Assembly: GCA_900759575.1 (NCBI GenBank)
Contig: CAAEVU010000001.1
Location: forward strand, 1-5,629
DNA length: 5,629 nucleotides
Direction: 5' to 3'
Source of the DNA: Clostridia bacterium
GTDB lineage: Bacteria > Bacillota > Clostridia > Oscillospirales > Acutalibacteraceae
Shown: one piece after another, positions 1 to 5,629 of the stretch
How the letters are laid out: every line of letters starts with the position of its first letter
Position numbering within the stretch: position 1 is the stretch's first letter
Position numbers and translations under genes: made by a program
The notes under the pieces: model-generated
The model's input: the letters and a program-made list of their open reading frames with translations, nothing else
Told to the model about the DNA's origin: nothing
Database searches by the model: none

Positions 1-1257
1 CCCGGGCCTTTGGATTTGACGTTCCTGTCCAAATTTGCCGGTTTGTCCGGATTTGAATCCCTGTGCTTCTCCCCCATTCGCCCGGTCAATCCTCCGGCTG
101 ATTTCTGGGGATATACGGATATTTTCCAAGCCATTCGGGAAAAAGACCGGATGGTGCATCACCCCTACGAAAGTTTCGACTGGGTGGTACGCTTTATCGA
201 ACAGGCTGCCGAGGACGAAAATGTACTTGCCATCAAACAGACACTGTACCGTGTCAGCGGCAATTCTCCCATTATCGCTGCGTTGATCAAGGCTGCGGAA
301 AACGGCAAGCAGGTCACCGTGCTGGTGGAATTGAAAGCGCGTTTCGATGAGGAAAACAACATCAACTGGGCAAACAAATTGGAAAAGGCCGGGTGCCATG
401 TAATCTATGGCTTGCAGGGCTTGAAAACCCACTGCAAAATCGCTTTGGTGGTGCGGCAGGAAGAAGACGGTATCCGCCGGTATCTGCATCTTGGCACGGG
501 TAACTACAATGACTCTACCGCCAAAATTTACACCGACATTGGATTGTTTACCTGCAACAGCCAATATGGCGCGGATGCCTCTTCCTTGTTCAACGTTATT
601 ACCGGGTATTCCCGTCCGCCGGAGTATCGCCATTTTGTGGTGGCGCCTCACGGCATGCGTACCTTCTTCTGCCGTATGATCCGCAACGAAACGGAAAACG
701 CCAAAAAAGGATTGCCCAGCGGCATCACTGCCAAGGTGAACTCCCTGGTAGACCCGGAGATCATTTCCCTGCTGTATGAGGCCTCCCAAGCCGGTGTGCC
801 GGTAAAACTGGTTGTCCGCGGGATCTGCTGTTTGATTCCCGGTTTGGAGGGAATCAGCGACAACATTACAGTCATCAGCATTGTGGGACAGCTTTTGGAA
901 CACAGCCGTATCTTTAAGTTTGAAAATGCAGGCAATCCGAAAATCTACATGGGCAGCGCCGACTGGATGCCTCGTAACCTGGATCGCCGCATTGAACTGG
1001 TGTTCCCAATTGAGGACGAAGAATTGAAGCAGCGGGCGTTCCAGATCTTGGATATTCTTCTCAGCGACAATACCAACGCACGGATGATGCTTCCCGACAC
1101 AAGTTACCAGCATGTGAGCCGTCGTGGAAAAACTGCTTGCAGCAGCCAGCTTACCTTCTATCGTATCGCTCAGGAGCGGCTGAAGGCAAAGCAAGAAGTG
1201 GAGAAAGATAGCCCTCTCATTCCCATCCACTCTGCGGAGGAAGCTGGAAACGCTTGA
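1..1257 (+). CDS. ppk1: Polyphosphate kinase 1, C-terminal part (5' end outside window)
   Basis: Ppk1 reversibly transfers the terminal phosphate of ATP to a growing inorganic polyphosphate chain. The frame is open to base 1, so the TTG at base 10 is not the start; about 290 N-terminal residues (the N and head domains) are missing. Numbering from the residue at base 10, the two phospholipase-D-like C-terminal domains are complete. H141 in a KTHCK motif matches the autophosphorylated H435 of E. coli, and H298 in LEHSR matches H592. R81 and R111 (R375 and R405), Y174 (Y468) and R270 (R564) fall at the same spacings, as I recall the E. coli residues, so the active site appears intact. The protein runs about 20 residues past the E. 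coli C-terminus, ending in a charged, low-conservation tail. The final codons and TGA stop overlap the -35 box of the next gene's promoter. Family assignment is near certain; only the 5' end is unseen. Confidence 0.96.
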   Translation, partial: PGPLDLTFLSKFAGLSGFESLCFSPIRPVNPPADFWGYTDIFQAIREKDRMVHHPYESFDWVVRFIEQAAEDENVLAIKQTLYRVSGNSPIIAALIKAAENGKQVTVLVELKARFDEENNINWANKLEKAGCHVIYGLQGLKTHCKIALVVRQEEDGIRRYLHLGTGNYNDSTAKIYTDIGLFTCNSQYGADASSLFNVITGYSRPPEYRHFVVAPHGMRTFFCRMIRNETENAKKGLPSGITAKVNSLVDPEIISLLYEASQAGVPVKLVVRGICCLIPGLEGISDNITVISIVGQLLEHSRIFKFENAGNPKIYMGSADWMPRNLDRRIELVFPIEDEELKQRAFQILDILLSDNTNARMMLPDTSYQHVSRRGKTACSSQLTFYRIAQERLKAKQEVEKDSPLIPIHSAEEAGNA

Positions 1258-1281
1258 CACTGATAAATTCTCTGTTACAAT
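1254..1281 (+). promoter_or_regulatory. Sigma-A type promoter for the phosphofructokinase gene
   Basis: The sequence shows a perfect -35 box TTGACA (1254-1259), a 16-base spacer, and a -10 box TACAAT (1276-1281, five of six consensus bases). A TG at 1273-1274 gives an extended -10. The start of transcription is expected near base 1288, leaving a leader of about 63 bases before the GTG at 1351. The -35 box shares its TGA with the ppk1 stop codon. Boxes and spacing are read directly; activity is inferred. Confidence 0.8.
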
Positions 1282-1301
1282 GATATTAGAATTGTACACA
1301 G
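1272..1301. promoter_or_regulatory. Operator-like inverted repeat over the -10 and start site
   Basis: CTGTTACAAT (1272-1281) is mirrored by ATTGTACACAG (1291-1301): six bases pair perfectly (TACAAT/ATTGTA) and four more (CTGT/ACAG) pair after a one-base offset, with a 9-base AT-rich centre. The left arm contains the -10 box and the right arm lies just past the expected start site, so a bound dimeric repressor would block polymerase. It does not fit a cre site, as it lacks the central CG, and I do not recognise the regulator. The arm offset and AT-rich context mean chance is possible. Confidence 0.4.
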
Positions 1302-1308
1302 TTATAAA

Positions 1309-1322
1309 ACCGGTGATCCGGT
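1309..1322 (+). repeat. Short palindrome in the pfk leader (ACCGG-TGAT-CCGGT)
   Basis: Five-base arms around a 4-base loop could form a small GC-rich hairpin in the 5' untranslated leader, ending about 12 bases before the ribosome binding site. There is no T-run after it, so it is not a terminator. It could stabilise the message 5' end or be a protein site; function is unknown. Confidence 0.35.
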
Positions 1323-1333
1323 GGATTTCTTTC

Positions 1334-1340
1334 AGAGAGG
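1334..1340 (+). promoter_or_regulatory. Ribosome binding site fixing the GTG start of pfk
   Basis: AGAGAGG lies 10 bases before the GTG at 1351. An in-frame TGA at 1342-1344 rules out any earlier start, and the next in-frame ATG lies beyond the conserved N-terminal LTSGGD motif. The GTG is therefore the only sensible start. The ATG at 1341 is out of frame. Confidence 0.7.
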
Positions 1341-1350
1341 ATGATACAAA

Positions 1351-2427
1351 GTGAAAAGAGTGGGTATTCTCACCAGTGGCGGAGACTGCCAAGGCCTGAA
1401 CGCTGCAATTCGGGGTGTAGCAAAAGGGCTTTATCAGGAGTTTGGCAAAGACGTGGAAATCTACGGTATCAAGGACGGCTATAAGGGGTTGATCTTCGGC
1501 GAGTATAAGAAGATGTCGGAATCTGATTTTTCCGGCATTCTCACCTTGGGCGGCACCTTGCTGGGTACTTCCCGTCAGCCTTTCAAAACAATGCGGGTCA
1601 TCGATGAAAACAGCGTGGACAAAGTGAAGTCCATGAAGGACAACTACAAAAAAATGAAGTTGGACTGCCTGGTGATTCTGGGCGGCAACGGCACTCAAAA
1701 AACCGCCAACCTTCTTCGGGAAGAGGGCCTGAATGTCATCCATCTTCCCAAGACCATTGACAACGACATTTGGGGTACGGATATCACTTTTGGATTCCAC
1801 AGCGCTGTGGAAATCGCCACCAACGTTATTGACTGCATCCATACTACCGCAACCTCTCATGGCCGTATTTTCATTGTGGAAGTTATGGGTCACAAAGTGG
1901 GTTGGCTGACCCTTTCCGCCGGTATTGCCGGTGGAGCGGATGTGATCCTGTTGCCGGAAATCCCCTATGACATCAACAAGATCGCTAAGACGCTGAACAA
2001 TCGCATTGAAAGCGGGAAAAACTTCTCCATCTTGGCGGTTGCGGAAGGCGCTATTTCCAAGGAAGAGGCAGCTCTCTCCAAGAAGGAATTCAAAAAAGCC
2101 CGGGCAGATTTCAAACATCCTTCCATTGTGTATCGGATCGCGGAAGAACTGTCTGAAAGGATCGACAACGAGATCCGTGTTTGCGTCCCTGGGCACTTCC
2201 AGCGCGGCGGAAGCCCCTGTGCATATGACCGTGTACTTTGCACTCGTTTGGGCGCTACGGCAGCGCGCTTTATCAAAGAGAAGACTTTCGGCGTCATGGT
2301 GGGCGTTGTCAACGGCAAGTGTGTGCCCGTCCCCCTGAAGGATGTGGCCGGTAAGCTGAAGAGTGTTCCGGTGGACTGCGATGAGATTCAGGCAGCCCGT
2401 CAAATCGGCATCAGCTTCGGCGATTGA
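1351..2427 (+). CDS. pfkA: 6-phosphofructokinase, GGNGT/PKTIDND subgroup
   Basis: This cytosolic enzyme phosphorylates fructose 6-phosphate to fructose 1,6-bisphosphate, the committed step of glycolysis. At 358 residues it is somewhat longer than the ~320-residue E. coli PfkA. Visible motifs in order: LTSGGD (residues 7-12), donor loop GGNGT (111-115), PKTIDND (133-139) with catalytic base D137, R172, MGHKVGW (179-185), E232, R276 and GHFQRGGSP (281-289) with H282 and R285 for substrate binding. In the E. coli frame, donor-discriminating position 104 is Gly (G114), as in ATP enzymes, while position 124 is Lys (K134), a residue shared by PPi enzymes and some ATP enzymes. The Mg-associated D103 is Asn (N113). 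ATP use is the more likely reading because Asp at 104 is the stronger PPi mark, but PPi use cannot be excluded. The gene has its own strong promoter and a GTG start. The symbol is by family analogy. Confidence 0.93.
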   Translation: MKRVGILTSGGDCQGLNAAIRGVAKGLYQEFGKDVEIYGIKDGYKGLIFGEYKKMSESDFSGILTLGGTLLGTSRQPFKTMRVIDENSVDKVKSMKDNYKKMKLDCLVILGGNGTQKTANLLREEGLNVIHLPKTIDNDIWGTDITFGFHSAVEIATNVIDCIHTTATSHGRIFIVEVMGHKVGWLTLSAGIAGGADVILLPEIPYDINKIAKTLNNRIESGKNFSILAVAEGAISKEEAALSKKEFKKARADFKHPSIVYRIAEELSERIDNEIRVCVPGHFQRGGSPCAYDRVLCTRLGATAARFIKEKTFGVMVGVVNGKCVPVPLKDVAGKLKSVPVDCDEIQAARQIGISFGD

Positions 2428-2454
2428 TTTTTCAAAACCATTCATAAATTGCAC

Positions 2455-2486
2455 GCCCGGCCGGGGTTTTCCCTGCCGGGTTCTGC
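2455..2486 (+). terminator. GC-rich hairpin after pfk; weak terminator or attenuator
   Basis: CCCGGC (2456-2461) pairs with GCCGGG (2475-2480), extendable by one G-T pair (2455/2481). Inside it, GGGG (2463-2466) pairs with CCCT (2471-2474) around a TTTT loop, leaving one bulged C at 2462. The stem is strong, but the following TTCTGCTATT is a poor T-tract. It may terminate only part of the transcription, letting some pfk transcripts read into the next three genes. Structure is read from sequence; termination is inferred. Confidence 0.5.
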
Positions 2487-2499
2487 TATTGTATGAAAT

Positions 2500-2507
2500 A
2501 AGAGGTG
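2500..2507 (+). promoter_or_regulatory. Ribosome binding site of the isomerase gene
   Basis: AAGAGGTG lies 8 bases before the ATG at 2516. It is close to the anti-16S consensus and supports this start, which leads straight into the first barrel strand (VSLYSF). Confidence 0.7.
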
Positions 2508-2515
2508 AATCTTAA

Positions 2516-3388
2516 ATGCAATACTCTGTCAGCCTTTACAGCTTTAACAGTGCAATCCAAAAGGGCGAGCTGACTCCTTTGGAGTGTGTGAAAATCGCCG
2601 CGGAACTGGGTTTCGATGGGGTTGAAGCGGTGGACTTTGTGAATTTCAACTGTCCCCCGGAAGAGAGACAGGCAAAAGCGCTGGAGTTAAAAGAAACTGC
2701 CGCTCAAAATGGGGTCGCTATCTCTTCCCTGGCCATTGGCGCCGATTTTCTCAATGGCAGCGATGGTGATAGGGACCGGGAAATCCAGCGCGTCAAAGAA
2801 TATGTGGATCTTGCGGCGTTGATGGGTGCTCCCCGGATGCGTCACGACATTACCCAGGGGTATACAGGGGACAACTATCAAAGTTATGAGAGTTTGATTC
2901 CCACCTTGGCAAAGGCCGTTCGTGAAGTGGCGGAATATGCCGCTTCAAAGGGTGTGAGCACCATGACGGAAAACCATGGGTTCTTTTCCCAGGATTCCTG
3001 TCGGGTGGAAAAGCTTTACACCGCGGTGAACCATCCCAATTTTGGGCTTTTGTGTGACATGGGAAATTTCCTTTGTGCCGATGAAGATCCCAGCAAGGCT
3101 GTGGCGCGGGTGGCGCCGTATACACGGTATGTTCATGCCAAAGATTTTATCTGCAAAAGTTTTTACAGCGAAGACCCTGGCGAAGGTGCTTTTCGGTCTC
3201 GTGGCGGCAATTTTCTGCGTGGGACGATTATCGGGCACGGCAATGTGCCTGTGAAACAATGTCTCCACCAGCTGAAAGCTGCCGGGTTCGACGGTACCAT
3301 CGCCATTGAGTTTGAAGGGCTGGAGCCCCCTGTTGATGGGGTGCGCATTGGCCTAGCAAATTTAAAAAAGTATTGGAGTGAGTGTTAA
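2516..3388 (+). CDS. Sugar phosphate isomerase/epimerase (xylose isomerase-like TIM barrel)
   Basis: The 290-residue product matches the AP-endonuclease-2/xylose-isomerase-like TIM-barrel superfamily (PF01261 type) in length and pattern. Members usually isomerise or epimerise sugars, inositol derivatives or keto-acids, using a divalent metal. Alternating strand motifs are visible: VSLYSF (residues 5-10), LGFDGVEAVDF (31-41), TENHG (151-155), LLCDMGNF (178-185), YVHAKDF (205-211) and IAIEFEG (262-268). By analogy with D-tagatose 3-epimerase-type enzymes, likely metal ligands are E152, D181, H207 and E265. There is no signal peptide, so it is cytosolic. It is the first gene of a tight three-gene run; its TAA stop overlaps the next ATG by one base. 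An oxidoreductase two genes on is a frequent partner of this family in sugar or polyol breakdown. The substrate cannot be told from sequence, so no symbol is given. Confidence 0.85.
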   Translation: MQYSVSLYSFNSAIQKGELTPLECVKIAAELGFDGVEAVDFVNFNCPPEERQAKALELKETAAQNGVAISSLAIGADFLNGSDGDRDREIQRVKEYVDLAALMGAPRMRHDITQGYTGDNYQSYESLIPTLAKAVREVAEYAASKGVSTMTENHGFFSQDSCRVEKLYTAVNHPNFGLLCDMGNFLCADEDPSKAVARVAPYTRYVHAKDFICKSFYSEDPGEGAFRSRGGNFLRGTIIGHGNVPVKQCLHQLKAAGFDGTIAIEFEGLEPPVDGVRIGLANLKKYWSEC

Positions 3389-3390
3389 TG
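3375..3390 (+). promoter_or_regulatory. Stop-start overlap (TAATG) and ribosome binding site for pepT
   Basis: The isomerase TAA (3386-3388) shares its last A with the ATG at 3388-3390. GGAG at 3375-3378 sits 9 bases before this ATG, inside the isomerase coding end. An alternative GTG at 3382 would be only 3 bases from that site, too close, so the ATG at 3388 is preferred. The overlap suggests translational coupling. Confidence 0.75.
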
Positions 3391-4596
3391 TCTGTCAAAG
3401 AAGTATTTCTCGATTTGGTATCTTACAGCACTGGGTCCGATGAGACCACTGGTACTGTTCCCAGCACGCCCGGCCAAAAGGTCTTGGGTGCGCACATTGT
3501 GGAACTGATGAAACAAATGGGTGTTGAAGATGCCCACATGGACGAATTTGGCTATGTGTACGGCACGATTCCTGCCAACGATCCCAGACAGAATACGGTG
3601 GGATTTATTGCCCACATGGATACTTACGGTGGGGTCAGCGGGGAAAACATCAAACCCCAGGTCATCGAAAACTATGACGGAAGCACCATTGCTTTGGGCG
3701 AAAGTGGCCTTTCCCTCTCCCCGGAAGCCTTTCCTTCCTTGGAAAAACATATTGGCAAAACGTTGATCACAACCGATGGTACCACGCTTTTGGGCGGCGA
3801 TGATAAAGCCGGCATTGCTGAGATCCTTTGCGCTGTGGAGGAGATCATCAAGGAAGGCAAGCCCCACGGCACTGTGAAGATCGGTTTTACCCCCGATGAG
3901 GAAATTGGCGAAGGTCCCGACCATTTTGATGTGAAGGGTTTTGGCTGTGATTACGCCTACACTGTGGATGGCGGTTCCCTCGGCGGTATGGATTACGAAA
4001 ACTTCAACGCTGCTTCCGCGGTGGTGGAAGTGGAAGGCGTTTCTTTCCACACTGGCAGCGCTAAAAATAAGATGATCAACTCCATGAACGTGGCTATGGA
4101 ATACTGCGCGCTTCTTCCCAAAGACCAGGTGCCCGAGCACACGGAAAAATACGAAGGCTTTATTCATCTGGATTCCATCAAGGGAAATGTGGAGCATACG
4201 GTGATGCAGTTCCTGATTCGGGATCACGACAGCAAACTGTTCCAGCAGAAAAAGGAACTGATGGGTCAAGCTGCTTCCTATATCAACGTGAAGTATCCCA
4301 CTCAGCCTGTTACCTTGACCGTGAAAGACTCCTACCGCAACATGAAAGAGAAGATCCTTCCCCGTATGAACATTATTGAAAGCATGGAACAAGCTATGCG
4401 GGAAAATGGTGTGGAACCTGTTTCCACTCCCATCCGTGGTGGTACCGATGGAGCCCGGCTTTCCTTTATGGGTCTCCCCTGCCCCAACATTTGCACCGGC
4501 GGCGCGAACGCTCACGGTAAAATGGAATATGTGGTAGTGGACGACATGGAAAAGATCAAGGACATTATCAAAACTGCCATTTATAATGTAAAATAA
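3388..4596 (+). CDS. pepT: Peptidase T-like tripeptide aminopeptidase (M20B)
   Basis: PepT removes the N-terminal residue from tripeptides in the cytosol with two zinc ions. The product is 402 residues from the ATG at 3388, close to the ~409 of enterobacterial PepT. Numbering from this Met, the expected metal and catalytic residues are present: H76 and D78 in AHMDT, bridging D138 in GGDDKAG, E171-E172 in PDEEIGEG, D194 in TVDGG and H376 in NAHGKMEY. They match H78, D80, D140, E173/E174, D196 and H379 of Salmonella PepT. The lid-domain motif with the conserved substrate histidine reads HTGSAK (221-226), where HPG-x-AK is usual, so a Pro is replaced by Thr. No signal peptide is visible. It lies between a sugar isomerase/epimerase and an oxidoreductase, overlapping the former by one base. 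Family M20B is secure; strict tripeptide specificity is inferred, and another small peptide or peptide-like substrate is possible. Confidence 0.92.
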   Translation: MSVKEVFLDLVSYSTGSDETTGTVPSTPGQKVLGAHIVELMKQMGVEDAHMDEFGYVYGTIPANDPRQNTVGFIAHMDTYGGVSGENIKPQVIENYDGSTIALGESGLSLSPEAFPSLEKHIGKTLITTDGTTLLGGDDKAGIAEILCAVEEIIKEGKPHGTVKIGFTPDEEIGEGPDHFDVKGFGCDYAYTVDGGSLGGMDYENFNAASAVVEVEGVSFHTGSAKNKMINSMNVAMEYCALLPKDQVPEHTEKYEGFIHLDSIKGNVEHTVMQFLIRDHDSKLFQQKKELMGQAASYINVKYPTQPVTLTVKDSYRNMKEKILPRMNIIESMEQAMRENGVEPVSTPIRGGTDGARLSFMGLPCPNICTGGANAHGKMEYVVVDDMEKIKDIIKTAIYNVK

Positions 4597-4601
4597 TTAC
4601 T

Positions 4602-4608
4602 GAGAGGG
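4602..4608 (+). promoter_or_regulatory. Ribosome binding site of the oxidoreductase gene
   Basis: GAGAGGG lies 7 bases before the ATG at 4616, within the 19-base gap after pepT. The gap has no room for a promoter or terminator, so the gene is read as part of the same transcript. Confidence 0.7.
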
Positions 4609-4615
4609 CTGGATT

Positions 4616-5611
4616 ATGCTGAGATTTGGAACCATCGGCTCCGGATGGATTGTGGACGAGTACATTCACGGAGCAAAAGACAGCGGCCTGTGGGAGCTGA
4701 CTGCGGTTTACTCCCGCACGGAAGAACGGGCCAAGGCTTACGCTGAAAAACACGGGGCAAAGCACGTTTTCACCGATTTGAAGGAAATGGCTGCTTCAGA
4801 AGAAATTGACGCGGTATACATTGCCAGCCCCAATGCTTTACATTATGAGCAGAGCAAACTTTTTTTGGAACAGGGCAAACATGTCATTTGTGAAAAGCCC
4901 TTGTGTGCTCAGGCGGACAAAGTGGCGGAACTTCAGAAGATTGCCAAAGAGCGGGGCGTAATTTTTCTGGAAGCCATTATGTTTCTTCATCTTCCTCAGC
5001 GAAAGATTTTGGAGCAGGCCATTAGTGAGCTTGGAAAAATCACCTTGGTGAAATTGGACTTTTGCCAAAGGTCCTCCAAGTTGGACGGATATTTAAACGG
5101 AAGTCTGCCCAATATTTTCAATCCCGCTTTGGAAACAGGTGCTTTGATGGACCTGGGTGTGTACTGCGTTTATCCTGCTTTGGCGCTTTTTGGAGAACCG
5201 GAAAGCTTTACCATTGATCCCTTTATGCTGAAAAGTGGAGCGGATGGTGCAGGGATTATCACCCTGCGGTATGCGGACAAGCTTGTCACGTTGACCTATT
5301 CCAAGTTGGGGCAAGCAGGCGCTAACAGCGATTTCCAGGGCACGGACGGCACCCTGTCGGTGGAATCCATTTCCCGGGTTGCGGGTCTTTCCCTGTGGCG
5401 CAAGGATGGCACGGTGGAACAGCTTTTTGGCGACGAGGAAAAATACAAGCTCATGGGCTGGGAGGCAAAAGATTTTTACCGGTATATCACCCAGCCGGAA
5501 GCATCTGCTCAGGAATATGCCCTGTGTGGGCAGCTGAGTTTCCAAGTGGCGTCGTTTATGGAGAAAGCTCGGAAACAGGCTGGAATCTATTTTGCCAGTG
5601 ACCAAGAATAA
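4616..5611 (+). CDS. Gfo/Idh/MocA-family NAD(P)-dependent oxidoreductase
   Basis: The 331-residue protein has the usual family length and two-domain layout. An N-terminal Rossmann fold (about residues 1-120) starts with FGTIGSGWI (4-12, glycines 5, 8 and 10). It contains VYSRTEERA (31-39), YIASPNALHYE (68-78) and the hallmark EKP (93-95), whose K94 helps bind cofactor and substrate. The C-terminal alpha/beta domain follows, with GALMDLGVYCVY (165-176); D169 and Y173 take the place of the catalytic Asp/His or Tyr pair, giving a resemblance to the dihydrodiol dehydrogenase/glucose-fructose oxidoreductase branch. There is no Tat or Sec signal, so unlike glucose-fructose oxidoreductase it should be cytosolic. 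Members oxidise or reduce sugars, inositols and related polyols. It closes the three-gene run and would suit a redox step next to the isomerase/epimerase. The substrate and NAD versus NADP preference are unknown. Confidence 0.9.
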   Translation: MLRFGTIGSGWIVDEYIHGAKDSGLWELTAVYSRTEERAKAYAEKHGAKHVFTDLKEMAASEEIDAVYIASPNALHYEQSKLFLEQGKHVICEKPLCAQADKVAELQKIAKERGVIFLEAIMFLHLPQRKILEQAISELGKITLVKLDFCQRSSKLDGYLNGSLPNIFNPALETGALMDLGVYCVYPALALFGEPESFTIDPFMLKSGADGAGIITLRYADKLVTLTYSKLGQAGANSDFQGTDGTLSVESISRVAGLSLWRKDGTVEQLFGDEEKYKLMGWEAKDFYRYITQPEASAQEYALCGQLSFQVASFMEKARKQAGIYFASDQE

Positions 5612-5629
5612 GCTGGTGTACATAAAAAA

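Noticed and set aside
10..12. TTG at base 10 as the start of a short polyphosphate kinase
   Set aside because: The frame continues upstream to base 1 with family-like residues (Pro-Gly-Pro), no ribosome site can be seen, and the N-terminal domains of Ppk1 are simply outside the window.
1272..1301. Reading the promoter inverted repeat as a CcpA cre or Rex site
   Set aside because: It lacks the central CG of cre and the TTGTTAA/TTAACAA arms of Rex sites.
2484..2497. Possible promoter before the isomerase gene (TGC-TATTGT or TATGAA as -10)
   Set aside because: No acceptable -35 box lies 16-18 bases upstream (the region is inside the GC-rich hairpin), so it is too weak to list as a feature.
3382..3384. 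GTG as an upstream start for pepT, adding two residues
   Set aside because: It would be only 3 bases from the GGAG ribosome site; the ATG at 3388 has normal 9-base spacing and a typical stop-start overlap.
3385..4515. A 376-codon open frame on the minus strand, antisense to pepT
   Set aside because: Its translation is rich in His and Phe and shows no recognisable domain, while the plus-strand frame has all M20B catalytic motifs. It is a codon-usage shadow.
5093..5623. A 176-codon minus-strand open frame over the oxidoreductase gene
   Set aside because: No domain or credible ribosome site was seen, and it lies wholly over a well-supported gene in the other strand.
5612..5629. Terminator or next gene after the oxidoreductase
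   Set aside because: Only 18 bases remain, with no inverted repeat; the closing A-run is cut by the window edge and cannot be interpreted.

Overview
The window looks like ordinary chromosomal DNA from a Gram-positive, anaerobic-type bacterium, most likely a Clostridia member of the Oscillospirales/Ruminococcaceae kind. This placement is inferred from a GC content near 50%, purine-rich Shine-Dalgarno sites before the starts, a near-consensus sigma-A type promoter, and the flavour of the proteins (a 'GGNGT ... PKTIDND' phosphofructokinase, a clostridial-type PepT). It was not tested by any search. All five genes lie on the + strand and coding density is very high.

Layout: (1) Bases 1-1257 hold the C-terminal ~60% of polyphosphate kinase 1 (ppk1), cut by the left edge. 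(2) A 93-base gap carries a strong promoter whose -35 box overlaps the ppk1 stop codon, an operator-like inverted repeat over its -10/start region, and a small palindrome in the leader. (3) Bases 1351-2427 encode a 358-residue 6-phosphofructokinase with a GTG start. (4) An 88-base gap contains a GC-rich hairpin that may be a terminator or attenuator with a poor T-tract. (5) Bases 2516-5611 form a tight three-gene run: a TIM-barrel sugar phosphate isomerase/epimerase, a peptidase T-like M20B aminopeptidase (coupled by a TAATG overlap), and a Gfo/Idh/MocA-family NAD(P)-dependent oxidoreductase 19 bases further on. Only 18 bases follow the last stop.

How the genes fit together: Ppk1 and Pfk are both core phosphate/energy enzymes, but the strong promoter between them argues that pfk is mainly expressed on its own. 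The isomerase plus oxidoreductase pair is a common pairing in sugar or polyol catabolism. A tripeptidase placed between them is less usual and raises, but does not prove, a link between peptide and sugar-derivative breakdown. No mobile element, CRISPR array, RNA gene or unknown-system signature was seen. The parts most worth a second look are the pfk control region, the mixed donor-site signature and altered effector site of the phosphofructokinase, and the composition of the three-gene operon.
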